In this document: piece by piece, positions 62,396 through 64,000 of the stretch
How the letters are laid out: each line of letters begins with the position of its first letter
Numbering within the stretch: position 1 is the stretch's first letter
Source of the DNA: Siphonodentalium dalli
Lineage: Eukaryota; Mollusca; Scaphopoda; Gadilida; Siphonodentaliidae
DNA length: 64,000 nucleotides
NCBI GenBank assembly: GCA_032622095.1
Contig: CP136065.1
Location: 39,497,503 to 39,561,502, forward strand
Reading direction: 5' to 3'
Translations under genes and position numbers: made by a program
Notes under the pieces: generated by a model
The model's database searches: none
Told to the model about the DNA's origin: nothing
The model's input: the letters and a program-made list of their open reading frames with translations, nothing else

Positions 62396-64000
62396 CCAGG
62401 GGGGGGTCTGGAAAAAAATTGCACATATAGGGCCCAAAAAGTTTTTTTCCGACCTCGAGGGACCCACCACCCCATTTTTGCAAAAAAAATATTTTTTTCC
62501 TCCAAAATTTTGGGGACCCACCCCCCGTTTCTCATGTTTTTATCAAAATTTCAGAGGTTTTTTTTAGCCGTTCTTCAATAACTGTGTTAACTGCCTTACT
62601 AATTGGTAAACACAGATCATAAAAACGAAAAATATACTGTATTTCCATGTGTTTCCTGGTGTTTTCAGTATCTAACAACACTATTAATTAAGCATTGTGT
62701 AGGTACTAGTACACTATATGTCACAAATTGCCCTAGACCCCATTATAGACTTAATATATCGAGTGTGTTGTGTCTGACAGAGAACACTGGCCAGTGTAAA
62801 TAGTGGTAAACAGGTCAGGGGTTCCACAATTATATGTGCATGATCAAAGAACTCTTTAGTCTTATCCAACGGGATGGGGTGGGGAGGGGAATTGTTTTTT
62901 GGTTAGGTATACACATATATATATGGTTATTATACTGCCCGATATTAGTCGGCGGGTATATAGTTGACGTCTCGAGCCGTCTGTCCGTACAAACATTTTG
63001 AATTTTAACTCAAGAGTCAGTTGTCATATTTGATGCCCTATGGCATGGTGACGGACAAGAAATGGGGGACGAATATGCATACTATTGCGTGTTGTGACCA
63101 CCAATGCCTACCACAGTTATGGGCCCTGTTCGACTTTAAGAAATTCAGTCCATACAAAGTTTTTGCAATATAAGTTAAGTGTCGGTTGTCAAATTTTGAT
63201 GTGGTTTGGTATGGTGATAGACCAGAATGAAGAATTGAATGTCATTTCTCAATGCATCTGAATGCATCACATTATTTCAGTTCATCTATTTGTAATTGAT
63301 GACAGTATTTTAGTTTCGTCTTGTTGGGCAGTAAAGCTCCCAGATGAAGTTCGGAAATTCAATGAGAATAGCGTCACCTTCATTTGGATTGTCTGAGCAG
63401 TAAACAGTAATGTCATTCATCATAACCAATTCAGTTTTATTTGGATAATTGTTGCAAATTAACATTACTTGCAATCATTCAAGATGAGAAATAACCAGAA
63501 GAAATGAATTTTATTAGATGCCAGAACAAGACAGTATTTCAGACATTAGAAATTTATGAGATACCCTTTTCAATTTCATGTTATGCAACAATCAGGTTAA
63601 TTATATCTACTAGTAGTCATCATTGAGTATTCACCATGTAGTATCCAATTTGTGATATAGTTTTTTTGTTTTATTACTTTTATTCAGATAATACAACTGG
63701 GTAATATATTAATTTTGTTACTAAATATTTCTTCCGTTGATCATAAGTTTCCTGAACGTTAATACGGTGGTCCACTATGAAGTGGTCCGGGATACTGTGA
63801 AATCCAGAATGTTGCTAAATCTGAGGCTAAAGAGTCACTTTAGCTGCCTATATAGCCCTATACCAACAAGCATGTTACTAACATGCTTACAAACAACATT
63901 ACATGGTCAGTACTTGTAAATTGTTTGAAAAAAACCCATTTTGGAAAAAATTTACAAGCACCATTTTTTCCGCCTCTGGACCACCCACCCACCCCGACCC
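62396..64000. other. no gene; T/C-rich block and weak repeats
   Basis: 62396-62570 alternates G/C runs and T/A runs (GGACCCACC, CCAAAATTTTGG) and may be an eroded repeat; 63925-64000 has similar CCACCCACCC and AAATTT words. At 62998-63260 two diverged ~160 bp units share AGT(C/G)(A/G)GTTGTCA, TTTGATG and GGCATGGTGA/TGGTATGGTGAT. I see no further exon of the HECT-like gene. Confidence 0.4.

Noticed and set aside
62189-62535. Two ~105-codon minus-strand ORFs
   Set aside because: They translate the palindromic MITE and the adjoining low-complexity block; the matching part at 39.5 kb gives similar ORFs for the same reason.

Overview
The window looks like AT-rich, repeat-dense DNA from a marine invertebrate, most likely a bivalve mollusc. 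Three things point that way. There are spliced GT-AG exons and no bacterial operon layout. There are long arrays of ~160 bp monomers ending in an ACGG/ACAC-type microsatellite and a hairpin, the layout of the pearl/Helitron-like elements described from bivalves. There is also a B-box/NHL (TRIM-like) gene of a type expanded in bivalves. The species assignment is inference. Little of the 64 kb is host coding sequence; most of it is transposable elements, many nested, with target-site duplications that can still be read.

Layout. 0-3 kb: a possible exon pair, then duplicated repeat blocks. 3.05-4.85 kb: a GGCC-ended element flanked by TTA (Harbinger-like), carrying a 202-codon ORF. 6.05-7.54 kb (minus): the one intact host-like gene, a B-box/coiled-coil/beta-propeller protein, with a CRE-centred palindrome upstream. 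9.84-14.43 kb: a full-length Ty3/gypsy LTR retrotransposon with identical 211 bp LTRs, 5 bp target duplication, primer-binding site and polypurine tract, inserted in a small satellite and broken between RNase H and integrase. 15-29 kb: piggyBac-type TTAA MITEs, THAP-like and SANT-like coding fragments, minisatellites and foldbacks. 30-37 kb: two near-identical 1180 bp elements with 6 bp target duplications around a 17-monomer pearl-like array that is itself inserted in a second tandem family. 37-43 kb: possible exons of a coiled-coil gene, more TTAA MITEs and two opposed copies of a Cys-rich module. 43.3-45.6 kb: a 13-monomer pearl-like array. 46.5-48.2 kb: two direct copies of a 450 bp MITE. 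50.2-56.5 kb: a decayed hAT-type transposase gene interrupted by a 1.16 kb Harbinger-like element and a 2.23 kb hAT element. 57.1-58.4 kb: another Harbinger-like element with a broken cargo gene. 59.1-60.5 kb: an EnSpm/CACTA-type transposase pseudogene carrying a 93 bp palindromic MITE. 60.6-62.05 kb: two phase-matched exons of a HECT-like gene that runs past the window edge.

The most notable finds are: two exon insertions in the hAT-like gene where coding sequence resumes on each far side; a palindrome-of-palindromes module carried inside TTAA MITEs; the 1180 bp element pair; and a Cys module (CxxC-x21-CxxC) present in three diverged copies, two of which have lost a different cysteine.
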